From: Gammaproteobacteria bacterium
GTDB lineage: Bacteria; Pseudomonadota; Gammaproteobacteria; UBA9214
Length of the DNA stretch: 8,567 nucleotides
Assembly: GCA_029881775.1 (NCBI GenBank)
Contig: JAOULY010000056.1
Span: 1-8,567 of the forward strand
Direction of reading: 5' to 3'
In this document: piece after piece, positions 6,691 to 8,567 of the stretch
Position numbering within the stretch: the first letter of the stretch is position 1
Layout: every line of letters starts with the position of its first letter
Notes under the pieces: generated by a model
What the model was told of the DNA's origin: nothing
What the model saw: the letters and a program-made list of their open reading frames with translations, nothing else
Database searches by the model: none
Translations under genes and position numbers: made by a program

Positions 6691-7287
6691 TTATTCGTGC
6701 ACCAGTGTGGCGATAACATCCGTACCACCCAGTACGCGGTTATTTTCAGTAACCGCAGGGCGGGTGTAATCAGGCAGGTATACGTCGACCCGACCACCCC
6801 AATGTACAAAGCCACAACGCCTGCCCTGGCCCACGCGCTCGCCAAAACCAATATAGCAATGCGGTTTGTTGTTCATACGCCCCCGGTTCATCACGATAAC
6901 AATATCATCCTCCTCGTCTGTTTTCAGCCAGACGCCATGAGGATCGCTTTTATTTTCCGGTCGCGTGGGGGGTTCAAGTACCTTTCCTTCGACGGGGCTG
7001 CGCGTCGTAAACACGTCAAACAGGCCCATTTCTATACTGATCTTCAGGCTTGCCCGGTCCAGGTAGGGGTCACGCGTGTGCTCGACACTGACCACGCGCC
7101 CGTCTGCCGGACTGACAACTGACAGTGGTTGCGAGGGAATATTGCGGTCGGGATCGCGATACAGCAACAGCACCGCGACGACCAGTAACCAGGCCGGCAC
7201 AGACACTATTACCCCAAGAAAATGCATCACCAGCACAGCAGCCAGAATGGCCGCCAGCAACGGTGTCACACCATGCCTGGCAATCAC
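6691..7287 (-). CDS. psd: Phosphatidylserine decarboxylase-like protein lacking catalytic His and Ser
   Basis: A 198-residue protein of the short phosphatidylserine decarboxylase family, next to pssA as in many proteobacteria. Shared features are an N-terminal membrane segment (about 8-43), YRDPDR (43-48), VVSPADGRV (57-65) with the triad aspartate Asp62, RSPVEGKV (96-103), and GRVDVYLP (165-172). Active members cleave themselves at a Gly-Ser bond to form a pyruvoyl group, using Asp, His and Ser. Here the histidine of the usual F-N/D-V-H segment is Phe93 (codon TTT, 7011-7009), and the usual FGSR is W-G-G-R, with Gly165 (codon GGT, 6795-6793) in place of the serine. The segment between about 104 and 122 also appears shortened against active homologues as I recall them. 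The protein is therefore probably inactive as a decarboxylase, although the frame is intact. Start GTG 7287 is supported by a strong GGAGG (7299-7295) seven bases upstream. Confidence 0.85.
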   Translation of the reverse strand: MIARHGVTPLLAAILAAVLVMHFLGVIVSVPAWLLVVAVLLLYRDPDRNIPSQPLSVVSPADGRVVSVEHTRDPYLDRASLKISIEMGLFDVFTTRSPVEGKVLEPPTRPENKSDPHGVWLKTDEEDDIVIVMNRGRMNNKPHCYIGFGERVGQGRRCGFVHWGGRVDVYLPDYTRPAVTENNRVLGGTDVIATLVHE

Positions 7288-7346
7288 AGGCTCCCCTCCA
7301 CTACAGAGACAATACCGGTCTGTTCAGACGCGGGCAAAAAACGCGA

Positions 7347-8387
<1,041 letters not shown>

Positions 8388-8416
8388 TGTCTGCCCCGCA
8401 AGGCATCGCGTTATAT

Positions 8417-8567
8417 TTAAATTTTGAGTGAACGATCACCGCGACCGATCCCCGACACACCCGAACGGACGACTTCAACGATCAGGGCGGGATCAATCGT
8501 CTGCAGGAACGCATCCAGCTTTTCGCCTGCCCCGGTCATCTCGATCGTATAGGTCTCGTCGGTTACA
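8417..8567 (-). CDS. ilvN: Acetolactate synthase small (regulatory) subunit, C-terminal fragment
   Basis: The last 49 codons and the TAA stop of a gene whose 5' part lies beyond the right edge. The peptide runs VTDETYTIEMTGAGEK..., includes LDAFLQTIDP and EVVRSGVSGIGRG, and ends in GDRSLKI. This matches the C-terminus of the small subunit of acetohydroxyacid synthase (IlvN/IlvH type; the name ilvH is also used for this gene). The small subunit activates the catalytic subunit and confers valine feedback inhibition. The N-terminal ACT domain that binds valine would lie outside the window. ilvC follows after 53 bp on the same strand, the usual ilvB-ilvN-ilvC order, so the catalytic subunit gene is expected just beyond the window. 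Confidence 0.92.
   Translation of the reverse strand, partial: VTDETYTIEMTGAGEKLDAFLQTIDPALIVEVVRSGVSGIGRGDRSLKI

Noticed and set aside
7288..7346. GTCT-GAAC-AGAC stem in the ilvC-psd gap as a possible terminator
   Set aside because: Only four base pairs and no T run after it on the minus strand; the strong psd ribosome site suggests read-through.

Overview
The window reads as a stretch of gammaproteobacterial core chromosome with moderate GC content. This is inferred from the protein families: YcgN, class I short-form IlvC, long-form LeuA, and the UDG/RimI/PrfC neighbourhood. The gene order ilvN-ilvC-psd-pssA-leuA is one I associate with beta- and gammaproteobacteria. The species cannot be named. 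I see no tRNA, rRNA, CRISPR array, insertion sequence, integrase, phage gene or toxin-antitoxin pair. Coding density is very high.

Layout. Positions 1-739 (minus) hold the N-terminal half of an MFS transporter of the UMF1/Atg22-like type, cut by the window edge. After a short divergent gap, ycgN runs on plus (801-1241). Its stop codon interlocks with that of prfC on minus. From the right edge to prfC everything is on the minus strand. In transcription order the genes are: the end of ilvN, ilvC, a phosphatidylserine decarboxylase-like gene, pssA, a 284-bp leader region with a 32-codon leucine-rich peptide, leuA, a family 4 uracil-DNA glycosylase, rimI and prfC.

How the genes work together. 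IlvN (regulatory subunit of acetohydroxyacid synthase) and IlvC serve the common branched-chain pathway, and LeuA draws off 2-ketoisovalerate towards leucine. Between them sit two phospholipid genes. PssA makes phosphatidylserine, and the next enzyme of that pathway would be Psd. The leuA leader looks like a leucine-sensing attenuator (leuL), placed so that leuA and perhaps the udg-rimI genes below it can be controlled separately from the upstream genes. The last genes are housekeeping: DNA repair, ribosomal protein S18 acetylation and translation termination.

Three points deserve attention. (1) The Psd-like protein keeps the family scaffold, but the catalytic histidine is Phe and the serine that becomes the pyruvoyl group is Gly, so it looks like a pseudoenzyme. 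(2) The uracil-DNA glycosylase starts with a segment resembling the clamp-loader-binding N-terminus of the DNA polymerase III psi subunit (HolD), and it sits next to rimI where E. coli has holD. (3) The small gene upstream of leuA encodes seven leucines in nine codons, with base pairing suited to attenuation but without a U-tract terminator that I can find. No wholly new multi-gene system is evident.
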